From Poteriospumella lacustris (Eukaryota > Sar > Chrysophyceae > Chromulinales > Dinobryaceae): a DNA stretch of 27,183 nucleotides. The notes under the pieces were generated by a model, which ran no database searches, was not told the origin of the DNA, and saw only the letters and a program-made list of their open reading frames with translations. The stretch lies in contig SMOI01000193.1 in assembly GCA_008000375.1 (NCBI GenBank), positions 11,722 to 38,904 of the forward strand, read 5' to 3'. Positions 8,786 to 17,746 of the stretch are shown piece after piece. The translations under genes were made by a program, and so were the position numbers. Each line of letters opens with the position of its first letter. The stretch's first letter is position 1.

Positions 8786-9510
8786 AGTAGGAACGATGGT
8801 GCGCATCGATAATCTTGTGAAACCTTGACAAATCTGACGATTCTGGGAAACGCTTTGCAAGTTTTGAATGATGGACGCTCGATGACGACGATCGGTGGCG
8901 GTCGATGGTGACTCGGACGATGTATAACAGGCGGCCGCAAGTCGTTTCCGTGGTTTTGCGACTGTAGAGATTGTTGATACGAAAGGTATGATCGCCGTCT
9001 TCATCGATCGAACTAATCTGACATCCTCGGTAGCTTGCTTTCGCCATCTCCAACTTTGAACTTTATCTCAAGAACCATTTGGAATTGAGAAAAATGAAAG
9101 AGATCAGAAATAGTCAATTTCAGACGCATGCATTGCAGTCAACGGCGGTGGGTTGAATAGCAATAGGAGGATGACCCAACCGGATGCAATGTGCATCCGC
9201 CGAAACAATTCGCGTTTATGAATGTTCCAGTTTGTTGTTTCATTTTAGTTCATATCCTTCTGTTCTCCTGCCTCTGTTGCCCCCAAGTGTCCCACCTATT
9301 CCAGAGCTGATCTTGCTTAGCAGCAGTTTTTCAAGATTGCTAAAGCAGCGCGTCTGATAATTCGACTTCGTCGTGCTGTAAGGATGATAAAACATCGTTT
9401 ACTCTACGACGTCTACCTATTTGGTGGACGTATTCAAGTGTTCACTTCCATGCTTGATTGTTGCCATCATCGCAATTGGTTTCAGGCTCAGTCCATTCCA
9501 TTTCTTCTTT
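8786..9510. other. stretch without a supported gene
   Basis: A minus-strand open frame of about 100 codons (ATG at 9047; MAKASYRGCQISSIDEDGDH at its start, Ser-run in the middle) ends near 8745 across the hairpin. Overlapping open frames make it unconvincing. 9181-9199 is a small perfect hairpin (CGGATGCA, loop ATG, TGCATCCG). Nothing else is recognised. Confidence 0.4.
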
Positions 9511-9696
9511 TTAATTGAAACCAATCAAACAAGCTATAGACTCGCTCTGGTCCGGTAGGAAGGAAAAGAAATGGAAGGAGGCTGGAATGGAAAAGAATAG
9601 CACCGCTAGTTTCGCTGCTTCGGTGGCGCCAACCGTAAGCGGCGCTTCAGGAGACGGTGGGCAAACTAGTCGATGGCCACCCCGGCAGCGACATGA

Positions 9697-10075
9697 CCTC
9701 CACCCCAGTAACGGTAGCAGTAGTGGCAGTGGCAGTAGCAGCTTCCTGGGCGACCTGCTTCTGCTGCAAACGTTCGCGTTGGAATAGGTGACCACGTTTC
9801 AGAAGTGGGTCCTGGTGAGCAAGCTGAGCTGCTTCGACGACTTCACGATGACCCCGATCCACCCGTACAAGTGGATCGGCGTGTGCACCTTCTTCGTTAA
9901 ATGGGTCTTCGCCTGGGGCGACGGCGACGCGATGCTGCGGGCGTGGGGGGCGAACTACGGCATGCTTGCAGGACGTGCTGTTCGTGGACGTGGCGAAGAC
10001 GATCTTGCCGCAGCTGCGCTGCATCCACCGCGACTTAAGGCCTCCCAGCAGCACGTTAAATCAACATCATCACCC
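9697..10075 (+). pseudogene. fragment of a multi-pass membrane protein gene
   Basis: A GC-rich patch with strong third-position G/C reads FLGDLLLLQTFALE (about 9745-9784), a TAG at 9785-9787, then VTTFQKWVLVSKLSCFDDF and HPYKWIGVCTFFVKWVFAWG to YGMLA. It then shifts frame near 9968 into LQDVLFVDVAKTILPQLRCI followed by HRDLRPPSSTL. The pattern of aromatic membrane helix, G-rich turn, then Q-D-V-L-F ... L-P helix resembles the last membrane block of the large protein at 23992-27183 (WQVAYLNVCGWEV ... VVEILVLDVWLP). The stop and the frameshift mark it as a dead fragment. The low-complexity Ser/Gly stretch before 9745 may not belong to it. Confidence 0.5.
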
Positions 10076-10437
10076 CCATTGGGGAATCCGAGGGAGGTTA
10101 TCACAATATTACTTGTGTGGCAATATCTCTTATCTCTGATGATACAAGACCCCAAATCAGCCTCCAGAAATCGATTCTTTCTGCATCTCTGAAGAGAGAC
10201 TCACGATAACGTGGATCCAGAAACAGGCACACGGTCGTGGTATGCGTTTTGTCATCTGTACCAATCCAACTGAGGTCATTGAATCACAAGATCGGGCAGA
10301 TTTAAAACCGTTATCGCGGCAAGAGCGTTATCGAGTCGAACTTCCAGCGTGTCGCTTCGCTTTCAGGTATTCCGCGACTCAAAGCGATCAGGTGTTCCTC
10401 CGAGTGGCCGACCCGAGGAGTCGGCGTTGCTGCGTTG
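10076..10437. other. stretch without a recognisable gene
   Basis: Only short frames on both strands with no coherent protein signal. No repeat copy is recognised before the minus-strand frame at 10438. Confidence 0.4.
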
Positions 10438-10788
10438 CTACTGTCTGTCGCCGTGGTAGATTTGGGGCATTTCTGAGTCTGTCGTCAACATCGTCTTCTT
10501 CTCCATAATTCTCAATGGGATTATCTGAGGAAATGGAGCCTTTTCGTCTTCTTCTGCGAATGGCAGCGTTGGAGTACCAGGGATTACACCATCATCGACC
10601 CCATCATCCAAAGTTGCGACGCAAATCTTTGTTTTATCGTCAGTTTTGATCTGCTTGGCTCTCCGGACAAGCAGTGGAATCGTGGATCGCCTGTTGGTTT
10701 TCAATGCCTTGTATGTATTCTTGATCTGATCAGCATCCCTTGAGGATGTTTGAGAAGCATGTATTTGGCGAGTATTCACATAAAGCAT
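10438..10788 (-). CDS. hypothetical protein, possibly a fragment
   Basis: A minus-strand frame of about 117 codons (Met at 10788) whose later part looks like real protein: DADQIKNTYKALKTNRRSTI, LVRRAKQIKTDDKTKICVAT, LDDGVDDGVIPGTPTLPF, ending PQIYHGDRQ. It is charged, with no membrane helix and no motif I know. Its 5' part runs into inverted repeat copy E, so the original start is probably lost. A 3' splice site (CTCAAG then GGATGCTG) near 10735 is possible. Could be a cellular or transposon exon. Confidence 0.3.
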   Translation of the reverse strand: MLYVNTRQIHASQTSSRDADQIKNTYKALKTNRRSTIPLLVRRAKQIKTDDKTKICVATLDDGVDDGVIPGTPTLPFAEEDEKAPFPQIIPLRIMEKKTMLTTDSEMPQIYHGDRQ

Positions 10789-10812
10789 ACTTATTGTACC
10801 CACAATAATCAA

Positions 10813-10950
10813 CAAGAGCTAGGCGCGAGGATCCTAACCCAACCCGTTTGCCAACCCAACCCGCAAAACCGCAAAAGCGACAACGGAAAGGCCAATAATG
10901 GCGTCCTGACCCTGTAGCCACAGTAGTATACAATACTGCTTCACTATAGG
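10813..10950 (-). mobile_element. short dispersed repeat, copy E (inverted, diverged)
   Basis: On the minus strand it starts CCTATAGTGAAGCAGTATTG, continues TACTACTG ... GTCAGGACGC ... TTATTGG, and ends GGATCCTCGCGCCTAGCTCT, matching both ends of the family. The middle is replaced by GGTTGGGTTGGCAAACGGG-type sequence. Its left end faces that of copy B 22 bases away. Confidence 0.7.
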
Positions 10951-10972
10951 AATAACTCACAATTAAATTGTT

Positions 10973-11231
10973 CCCTTAGTGGAACAGTAGAACTACTGTG
11001 ACCCCTACAGAGTCAGGACGCTTTTCCCGTAGTACTACTGTGATCCAAACAGGGTCAGGACGCTTTTATTGGAATGTCGCCTCCGGGGTGTCGTATCGGT
11101 CGCTTTTGGGAATCTAGGTTTGCACTGGGCATACTGTGCAGCAGGTTCCACCCATGTACGAATGGAAGAGTGCGAACAACGTACATGTGTACATGGGTAC
11201 TGTTTCACTAAGGGTCCTCGCGCTTAGCTCT
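10973..11231 (+). mobile_element. short dispersed repeat, copy B, with internal duplication
   Basis: Full-length copy from CCCTTAGTGGAAC to TCCTCGCGCTTAGCTCT. Its first part is duplicated: TACTGTGACCC..GTCAGGACGCTTTT and TACTGTGATCC..GTCAGGACGCTTTT lie in tandem (about 10991-11025 and 11032-11068), making it some 55 bases longer than copy A. The rest matches copy D almost base for base from TTTATTGGAATGTCGCC to the right end. Confidence 0.85.
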
Positions 11232-11398
11232 TCTGTATAGTATGTTATTGCGTAAGGCTAAATATAATTGCGACCGTTGTTGTCAAAAAAAGCGTCACAT
11301 GTAAAGAGCTTCCAACTTGCAGAATATTGTAAAAAGTACCTTCGCCAATTATTATGTGGGAGACGGCTTTCATATTTCTATTGGAACGATAGTTGACA

Positions 11399-11654
11399 AT
11401 GTTTCGTACTGTGGAGCAACTCGACGCCGATATCGCAGCGTTGAAGGCCAATTATCCCACTTTTTCCTCTGAAATGGTTGCCGTGAATCTCTATGGTGAA
11501 CTTCTGACAGAGAGAAACAAAGCAGCAGGTGAGAATTGATTCGCACTGATTATCTATGATGTTGTGTGAAATGAATAATGATGTTGCAAATCCATTTTCA
11601 GTCAGAGGCAAGTATTGGCTGGGAGCCCTAAACCATGCAAAATCCGGGACTTGA
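11399..11654 (+). CDS. possible two-exon small protein
   Basis: ATG 11399 opens a 43-codon exon (MFRTVEQLDADIAALKANYP, ending LLTERNKAA). It ends at a good donor, CAG|GTGAGA (11529). A 73-nt intron rich in T closes with CCATTTTCAG (11601), and the frame resumes as VRGKYWLGALNHAKSGT with TGA at 11652-11654. The protein would be about 60 residues, the first exon likely a coiled coil. The splice signals are good but the family is unknown. It may be the 5' end of a longer gene whose later exons include the hydrophobic frame at 11635-11892. Confidence 0.35.
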
Positions 11655-11892
11655 GCGATATCCTAGGAAACGGAATGTTTTCCCGTTCGTCGCCGTTTGG
11701 AAACAGAATGTCTTCCTAGGGCTCTTATCCACCTTGCTCAACTTGGTATCTGCGATATACTCTCATCTCCGTTCTGAACTGTCATTCCCAGGACTCTCAG
11801 GACTTGTTCCTGAAGTGAACGTGGCTGTATTTATGTTTCTTTTCCTTGTTTTGTTGACCTTGCTCGCAGTGGTAGTTTGGAGAGCAAGGTAA
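11635..11892 (+). CDS. possible membrane-protein exon
   Basis: An 85-codon frame with two hydrophobic segments: FLGLLSTLLNLVSAIY (residues 28-43) and a strong C-terminal helix, VAVFMFLFLVLLTLLAVVVW (residues 63-82). The last codons AGAGCAAG run into GTAAGTTTGG, a good donor site, so this could be an exon. The next 60 bases lead straight into the Copia element, which would then sit in the intron. The start codon overlaps the end of the preceding candidate in another frame. Family not recognised. Confidence 0.3.
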   Translation: MQNPGLERYPRKRNVFPFVAVWKQNVFLGLLSTLLNLVSAIYSHLRSELSFPGLSGLVPEVNVAVFMFLFLVLLTLLAVVVWRAR

Positions 11893-11952
11893 GTTTGGTA
11901 AGTGTAGATAGTAAGTTTACGCATACAACTGTACGACTTCTAACTAGTTTGG

Positions 11953-12032
11953 TGTTGGTACACAAAGGTAAGATCTTCGACTTTAGGCTGAATTAATCTG
12001 AGCTCATCAGATTACATTACAGACTGTTCTAT
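11953..12032 (-). repeat. 3' LTR of the Copia element
   Basis: 80 bp, identical to 16528-16607 except for one C/T difference (at the 11998 region, TTTAGGCTGA versus TTTAGGTTGA). On the plus strand it begins TGTTGGTACAC and ends CTGTTCTAT. Sequence identity stops abruptly at both ends. Confidence 0.92.
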
Positions 12033-15000
12033 GGCGGCTATCATTGGCTGTTTTCCGCAGCAACTCGTTGAACGAGTGGCTGCCCAGCCTTCTCCGGCCA
12101 AGGCCGTCGGATCGCCGGCCCGAGCGTGGACGCTCTCCCTCTGGCTGGCTTGTCCCAACACACCCCTGACGTCCATGCTCGGGGTCGTCCATCCGGTCAG
12201 CATGTCACGCTCGCGCGTGAACTGGGCCCCCTGCACCGGCTTTGTGAGGAGGTTGGCCACCATGTCCTCTGTCCGTACGTGCACAACAGTCACGTCGCCA
12301 TTGTCCACCCGTTCCTTCAACCAGAAGTGTCGGATGGCAATGTGCCTCGACCTCTCTGACCCCGGTCCCCCACGTCGAGTCAGTGCGATGGTGCTGAGGT
12401 TGTCCTGTCCCAGTACCGCTGGCCCAGTGGCGATTCCCTGCTCTCGGAGGAACTCGCGAATGTGGATGGCCTGGCTTGCGGTGTCCGAGAGTCCCACCAG
12501 CTCGGCCTCCGTGCTGGACTTGGTCACGATCTTCTGTTTCGCGGACTTCGCGAACACCGGCCCCGACCCGATGGTCACAACGCATCCCGTGTGGGACCGC
12601 CCCGAGTCAGTGTGCACCCCGTACGCGACGTCGATGTACGCACGTACCACGGGCGGGTCGCTCATCTTCAGCGTGATCCCTCGTTCAGCTGTCGCCTGAA
12701 TGTACCCGAGCACGCGCCGGAGCTTGGCGCAGTCATCGATGTCGCACGCCTGCACCCGGGTTGACAAGAACGCCGCTGCGGTCAGGCACTCGGGCCGTGT
12801 TCTCTTCGCCAGGTAAAGCAGCTTTGCAACTTTGGTGTGGAATTCCTTTCGGTCTGACTCCTTCACTTTATCCGCTTCAGGCCTTATATCGAAGAGCGCA
12901 GTGCTTGCCGGGGTAGGTTTGGCTCGCAGCGCCGGCCCGACCAGTAGGTCTGCTGTGCAGTTCGCCATGGTCACAGTCACTTCCCCGGGGTTCGCGAAAT
13001 CGAGTGTCATCCCGACGTAGCTCAGTCGTGGGCCCCAGGCGGCCTTGACTTCCTTGAAGCGCTGCCTGAGTGCGTCGATCACTTCTTCGATCTGCTCTCG
13101 GTCGGTGCTCGTGATAAGGAGATCATCCACGTACAGCACGATGGTGACTTGTGGCCGTCCCTCCTTGTCGCGGTTGAGCACGCACCCATCTTTAGCGTTG
13201 AGCCTGAAGCCCATTGTCTTCAGCGCCAGCGTAAGCGTATCGTGCCACAGCTTTGCGGCCTCTACGCATCCATAGAGGGCGCGCTGGAGTTTCACGACGA
13301 TGCTGCCGCTGGGCTCGACGTAGTCGTTGTACGACGCGTCCAGTCCGCAGAGAAGGGTGGCTAGCTCCTTCCGAAGGCGCATGTGCACCGCCACCCCTGT
13401 CTCTGCCATATGGGCGTTGAGGAATGTCGGTGGCACATATCGGTGTTCCGACGCTGCTATGGCGGCGACGATGAGCACGGACGACGTTGCGGCTGTCGGG
13501 GAGGACAGGTCGTCGTACAGCGACTTGTCCTGCTGATCGCCTCCTGCGACCAGTCGCGCCTTCAGCTTGTCGTAGGCCCCAGACGCGGTGTACTTGTCTT
13601 TGAGGAACATCGACGATCTGATGATGGACCTCCTTTCTTTGTCGGTGAGCTGGTTGATGCGAACGGGTGACCACACCCCTTTATCAAGCATCTGGCGCAG
13701 TTCCGTTTCGATGACGCGCTTGGCTTCCCCTGGCCTCTGCGATAGGGCCTCCTTGACAGAGATCTTGTACACCCCTGAGTCGTCTGGGGCTAGGCCGGCG
13801 ATTCGTCTGGGTCGCCTTAGTTCTTCTATCGGCGCGTCTTCGGGTGGGGCTTGTACATCCGCTGTGACGTCCGAGTCCGCTGCCTCGTCCCTTGTGTTTT
13901 CCGATGTTGCTGCCGTCACCCCTAATCCCGTCGGGCCGTTCGTCGCGAGGCTCGGCGGGGTTATCAGCGGCATGGGGACGTGGTCTGCCGGCGGGAGAGT
14001 TGGCAAGTCGGGGTCTGTGTCGGAGACGTGTCGAAGCTCGATGGCGCCGGGGTCGGTACCTCGGTGGAGCCCTTGGGTCGCTGCAATGCGCGTGATGTGG
14101 GCAGCCAATTCTTTCGTCACGGGGACGACGGTGAACTGATCACGCGTGACCACCGCGCTGGTGCCGAGGCACCACATCCGAACGCTACCGGTCGTGTTGC
14201 CAGTCGGCAGCAGACAGATGCAGCCTTCCGTGCGCGCGGCCATCGTGTTGCTGGTCACCGGCACGGTTGCTTGGACGTAATCGCCAAAACCGCAGCGCAG
14301 ATCGCGTCGCATGTCCAGCTTCCGTCCGAAGAACGCTTCGTACGGACTCGTGCGATCCGTTGAGGAGGCCCTGGTCTGGAAGTTGATCGATCGTACACAG
14401 TACAGCACGCAGAACTGGAGCATCAGTCGCGGCATTGTGTATGGGAGGGCATGCTCGTGGTCACGGACGCGGCCCTTGATCGTTTGAATCATGCGTTCCG
14501 CGACGGGGACGTGCTGTCCCGGGCCTGCGATGTTGACCTCTATCCCGTTGTTGCGGATGGTGTCCACAAGGGCGGATAGCCCTCCTTCGCCGTCCGCGCG
14601 GAACTCTACGCAGTCGAAACCTCTGCTCTTTGCCATCGCGAGCATTGCCTGCAGCGCCGCCCACAGCGTGCTGGTTTCTCGGTTTTTGACGTGGCTGCAC
14701 ATTGTCAGTCCGAGAGGCTGCAGCACCGCGACCAGGAAGGGAAGGCCCTTGAGAAAGAAGAGATCCGCGTGGATCACTTGAGGCGCGTGGGACGTGGGCA
14801 CACGGAGCTCGTACCCTGCCGGAACGCTCGTGGCGCTTCGTCTTTCCCTTCATCTCGGCGACCGAGGGACCGAACAACGTCTCCGCCTGGCGGACGTCGT
14901 GACTGGTTGTGCGGCAGTTGAGGATGCTCCCAGTGTTCAGGATCTCCGTCACGGCGCGGGTTGACGCGTGTCCGAGGCGCGTCTTGAGGAGCATGGCCTC

Positions 15001-15085
15001 TTCCGCTCGCTTCACCTCTTGCTTGGATGCTCGAGCGAGGTTGTCTGCCACAGTGGCGACCATCACCATCTCGTTCGCCATGTCA
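12012..15085 (-). pseudogene. Copia pol: integrase, reverse transcriptase, RNase H
   Basis: The pre-integrase part lies in one frame (15081 to about 14820: LGHASTRAVTEILNTG). A frame change near 14815 leads to a single open frame of 929 codons from 14801 to the TAA at 12012. Numbering from 14801: integrase triad D13 (HADLFF), D70 (FRADGEGG), E102 (VAERMIQTIKGR); linker rich in Pro/Thr 230-330; reverse transcriptase about 370-610 with FLNAH (460-464), ALYGCVEAAKLW (508-519) and the YVDD box (557-560); RNase H with D724, E767 and D800. The first catalytic Asp of reverse transcriptase, expected just before V456, is Tyr455 (codon TAT, 13437-13439). With that and the broken gag, the copy is unlikely to move by itself. 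Confidence 0.9.
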
Positions 15086-16512
15086 CACCGTCTCCGAGCG
15101 GCCGTCTGGTGAATGTCCAGCGTCGAGACGGTGTCTCGACGGTGTATCGGTCGTGTGTCTGGTCGTAGTCAATGATACACCCCGCGTCCCGCAGCGCCGC
15201 GGCAGACAGGAGGTTTGCGGCGGACTCTGCGCACACGCTGACTTTGATTGGCAGATCCGCCAGCACCCCTTCCGCGGAAATGCGCAACCCTCGACCCGAG
15301 GAGTCCACCCCCTTTACTGCCCTCGCGTATGATGGTCTCATCACGTTGCGCAGCAGGTTTGGGTTATGGAACACCGACTGTCCTGCGCCTGTGTCGAGGA
15401 GCACCTCCGTCTCGGTGAAGAGGGCGACGCTGCTGCTGTCCACCATGCAGTTGACGGTGTCAAAGTCCATCGAGTCGTCTTCCCCCATGGCTAATTGGAC
15501 CGTCTTGTCCGCCGGCTGCTGGCGCTTCGGGCAGTTCCGGCGTACGTGTCCTTTCTCCTGACAGTGGTAGCACACCCGTGCGGCCAGGAACGCTTTCTTG
15601 GCGGCGAGGGCGGATGGGTCTTCAGTGCTGCGCGGGGGAGGTGTCCCGCGTCTGGCGGGCGCCTGTCCCTTCGTGTCGCTTGGTACGATGGTGTCACTGA
15701 GTACGAACACTCCGATGTGATCGTCTGGAGCGGTTCTACTCGGTTGGGCTCGCGTAATCCATGTCGACGCCAGGGTATATGCCGCTTGCACGGTCGGCGG
15801 ATACGGGTTGCCCCGCAACGCTTCGTTTTAAAGCTGCAGCAGCATTGCCCCGTGTCGCGCCGGGTCGAGTTTGTAAAGGAACTTAACCGCCTTCATCTCC
15901 TCGTCGTCCACGGGCATGCCCGCTTCCTCCGCCGAGGCTACGAGTTCCAGCCAATCTCTCAGGAACTCGGCGACTGATACCCCTGGTAACTGTCTGTGTT
16001 GCTCTAGGGTTCTGAGCTTCATCAGCAGGTTCACCCTCTCCATCGCGGCACCTTCGCCTGCGCTTTCTAGGGTGAAGTGGGTTCTGCGTATTGCCGCCCA
16101 AAGTTCGTTGGGGTCCTCTCCCGTTCCCCATCCGTCTGCCCCGAAGAACCCAGGTTCTGCGCGGATCAACGTTCTTGATTCTTCGGAGAGCGTACTCCAG
16201 AGGTCGCGGTGGCGATTCTTTCGCGATCTGGCGTTCTTCATCTTTCTTTCGACAGAAGGCTTTCATAAAAAGCTCTCTTCTGTTTGCTTCCGTGAAGACG
16301 ATCTCTTCTGGAAGATTGTCAGGAGTGTAATCCTGTTCTTCTACGGGTCCAACAACGTAGGGCACATTCGTTCGAATGATGCTGGCTACGTGCCCGTACT
16401 TGGGTCCGATGTTATCGGATACAAATGCTTGCCATTTTGTGAAGTTATTACTTCCGGCTGCGTTTTTCGTGCACGAGAGTTTCACCCCGGGGAACTCTGC
16501 GTGCTTGGACAT
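15063..16512 (-). pseudogene. Copia gag and protease, frameshifted with a stop
   Basis: ATG 16512 starts MSKHAEFPGVKLSCTKN. The frame is good until about 16230, then switches (KKDEERQIAKES to HRDLWSTLSEESRTLIRAEP) and continues through gag helices, ending KLDPARHGAMLLQL at an in-frame TAA (15830-15828). The same frame resumes directly as NEALRGNPYPPTVQAAYTLA, so the TAA is a nonsense change. The zinc knuckle CYHCQEKGHVRRNC (about 15575-15534) has all four ligands. The protease active site is LLDTGAGQS (about 15400). Another frame change near 15085 links to the pre-integrase domain. Confidence 0.85.
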
Positions 16513-16527
16513 CTTCAGGATTAATTC

Positions 16528-16607
16528 TGTTGGTACACAAAGGTAAGATCTTCGACTTTAGGTTGAATTAATCTGAGCTCATCAGATTACATTACAGACT
16601 GTTCTAT
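16528..16607 (-). repeat. 5' LTR of the Copia element
   Basis: 80 bp, 79 of them identical to the 3' LTR. Outside it (16608 onward, CTCTGTCG) the sequence has no counterpart at the other end. Confidence 0.92.
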
Positions 16608-16730
16608 CTCTGTCGTTTTGTATTGTTACTGCCATGTAGGACTACCACTTTCTGTGTTGTATACTTAATGAATTACATATAACGTACATTGACAGAGGAA
16701 CACCTCCTTGTGGCTTGCAGCGCCACGAGC

Positions 16731-16890
16731 GCACCTTTATTGGAATGTCGCCTCTGGGAATGTCGGTCGCTTTTGGGAATCTAGGTTTGCACTGGACATA
16801 CTGTGCAGCAGGTTCCACCCATGTACGAATGGAAGAGTGCGAAAAACGTACATGTGTACGGTTTCACTAAGGGTCCTCGCGCTTAGCTCT
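16731..16890 (+). mobile_element. short dispersed repeat, copy D (5'-truncated)
   Basis: Similarity starts at about CACCTTTATTGGAATGTCGC and runs to the full right end GTTTCACTAAGGGTCCTCGC plus GCTTAGCTCT. The left inverted repeat is missing. From TTTTGGGAATCTAGG on it is almost identical to copy B. Confidence 0.85.
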
Positions 16891-17149
16891 TGTATATGAG
16901 CCGAGGAAAAGGAGGAAGAAAGGCAGTTGTTGGCTGACTTCAGCCACCATTACCAGAAATGACAAGCCCCAGAATACACCAATAACACAAAGTATGGGAA
17001 CTCCGTCGAACGAATTGGGGGAACCCGAGTTCTCGCTGGCGCTCGGCTGCTGGACGATAGAGGAATTCCAAATTAGACTTGTTTGCATTATTGATGGCCC
17101 TTGCACGACATAAAGAAAGAAGCCTCTTTCTTTGACATCTCAATTTATA

Positions 17150-17746
17150 ATGTACTCAACCAGACGATCAACTGGAGCTGCGGGAGAGTCACACCCTGCG
17201 GCAGCCCCAGCAACGCTGGTCGTTCTGAACGAAGGAACACCTGTGAATGCTCGGACGGTTCCTCGGGCACTAAGTCAGCGGAAGGTTGTCGAAGACGGCA
17301 AGGCCCCCATGAAGAAACAAAATCCCAGTAAAAGGCGGAAGATTGTGGACGAGGAGTCACCTCATCAAGTTGACACGACAGCAACCGATGAAAAAGAAGC
17401 AGACAAGAGGACGGTCCCTGATAGTTTGCAGTCCACAGCGGCAACACCGATGCGCAAAGTAACTGACTTTTCATTGATGCAGTATGCTGCGACAAATTCA
17501 TCAGTGGTGCTGAGCAGTGAGTCGAAAGACAAAATTTATCAGATTGCCCAGTCTGTGGCTCATATGGCCGACCTTTTGGACTCCAATCAAAACGCTATTG
17601 GATTGGGATATCCTGATATGGACTCGTTGATTGCCAACATGGGGGAATTAATGGGATTGGTTCGCAACAGATTCGACATGATGACATGTCGTTCCACTAT
17701 TTCCTTGACTTTGGAACACCAGCGGTCTTGGTGTTCTAAAGGATGA
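17150..17746 (+). CDS. hypothetical basic, probably nuclear protein
   Basis: ATG 17150 (MYSTRRSTGAAGESHPAA) opens a 198-codon frame to TGA 17744-17746. The first half is Pro/Thr/Lys-rich and disordered with a nuclear-localisation-like cluster KKQNPSKRRKIVDEE (around residues 56-70). The second half is helical: DFSLMQYAATNSSVVLSSES, KDKIYQIAQSVAHMADLLDS, DMDSLIANMGELMGLVRNRF. It converges on the tyrosine-recombinase gene, the two stops being 46 bases apart. I do not know the family. It may be an accessory gene of the same mobile element. Overlapping minus-strand frames are shorter and less protein-like. Confidence 0.5.
   Translation: MYSTRRSTGAAGESHPAAAPATLVVLNEGTPVNARTVPRALSQRKVVEDGKAPMKKQNPSKRRKIVDEESPHQVDTTATDEKEADKRTVPDSLQSTAATPMRKVTDFSLMQYAATNSSVVLSSESKDKIYQIAQSVAHMADLLDSNQNAIGLGYPDMDSLIANMGELMGLVRNRFDMMTCRSTISLTLEHQRSWCSKG

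Larger units (their letters stand above)
11953..16607 (-). mobile_element. Copia-type LTR retrotransposon, 4655 bp
   Basis: Two direct 80-bp terminal repeats enclose gag, zinc knuckle, protease, integrase, reverse transcriptase and RNase H in the Copia order, all on the minus strand. Gag begins only 16 bases after the 5' LTR and the pol frame runs about 20 bases into the 3' LTR, so there is almost no untranslated interior. I see no TGG primer-binding site at the 5' LTR, no clear polypurine tract and no matching target duplication. The element sits between two copies of the short dispersed repeat. Confidence 0.93.

Noticed and set aside
10830-10875. Telomere-like CCTAACCCAACCC
   Set aside because: Only two or three irregular units inside copy E of the short repeat; no array.
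12031-12699. 222-codon plus-strand frame over the RNase H region
   Set aside because: Antisense shadow of the Copia pol frame, which has the catalytic motifs.
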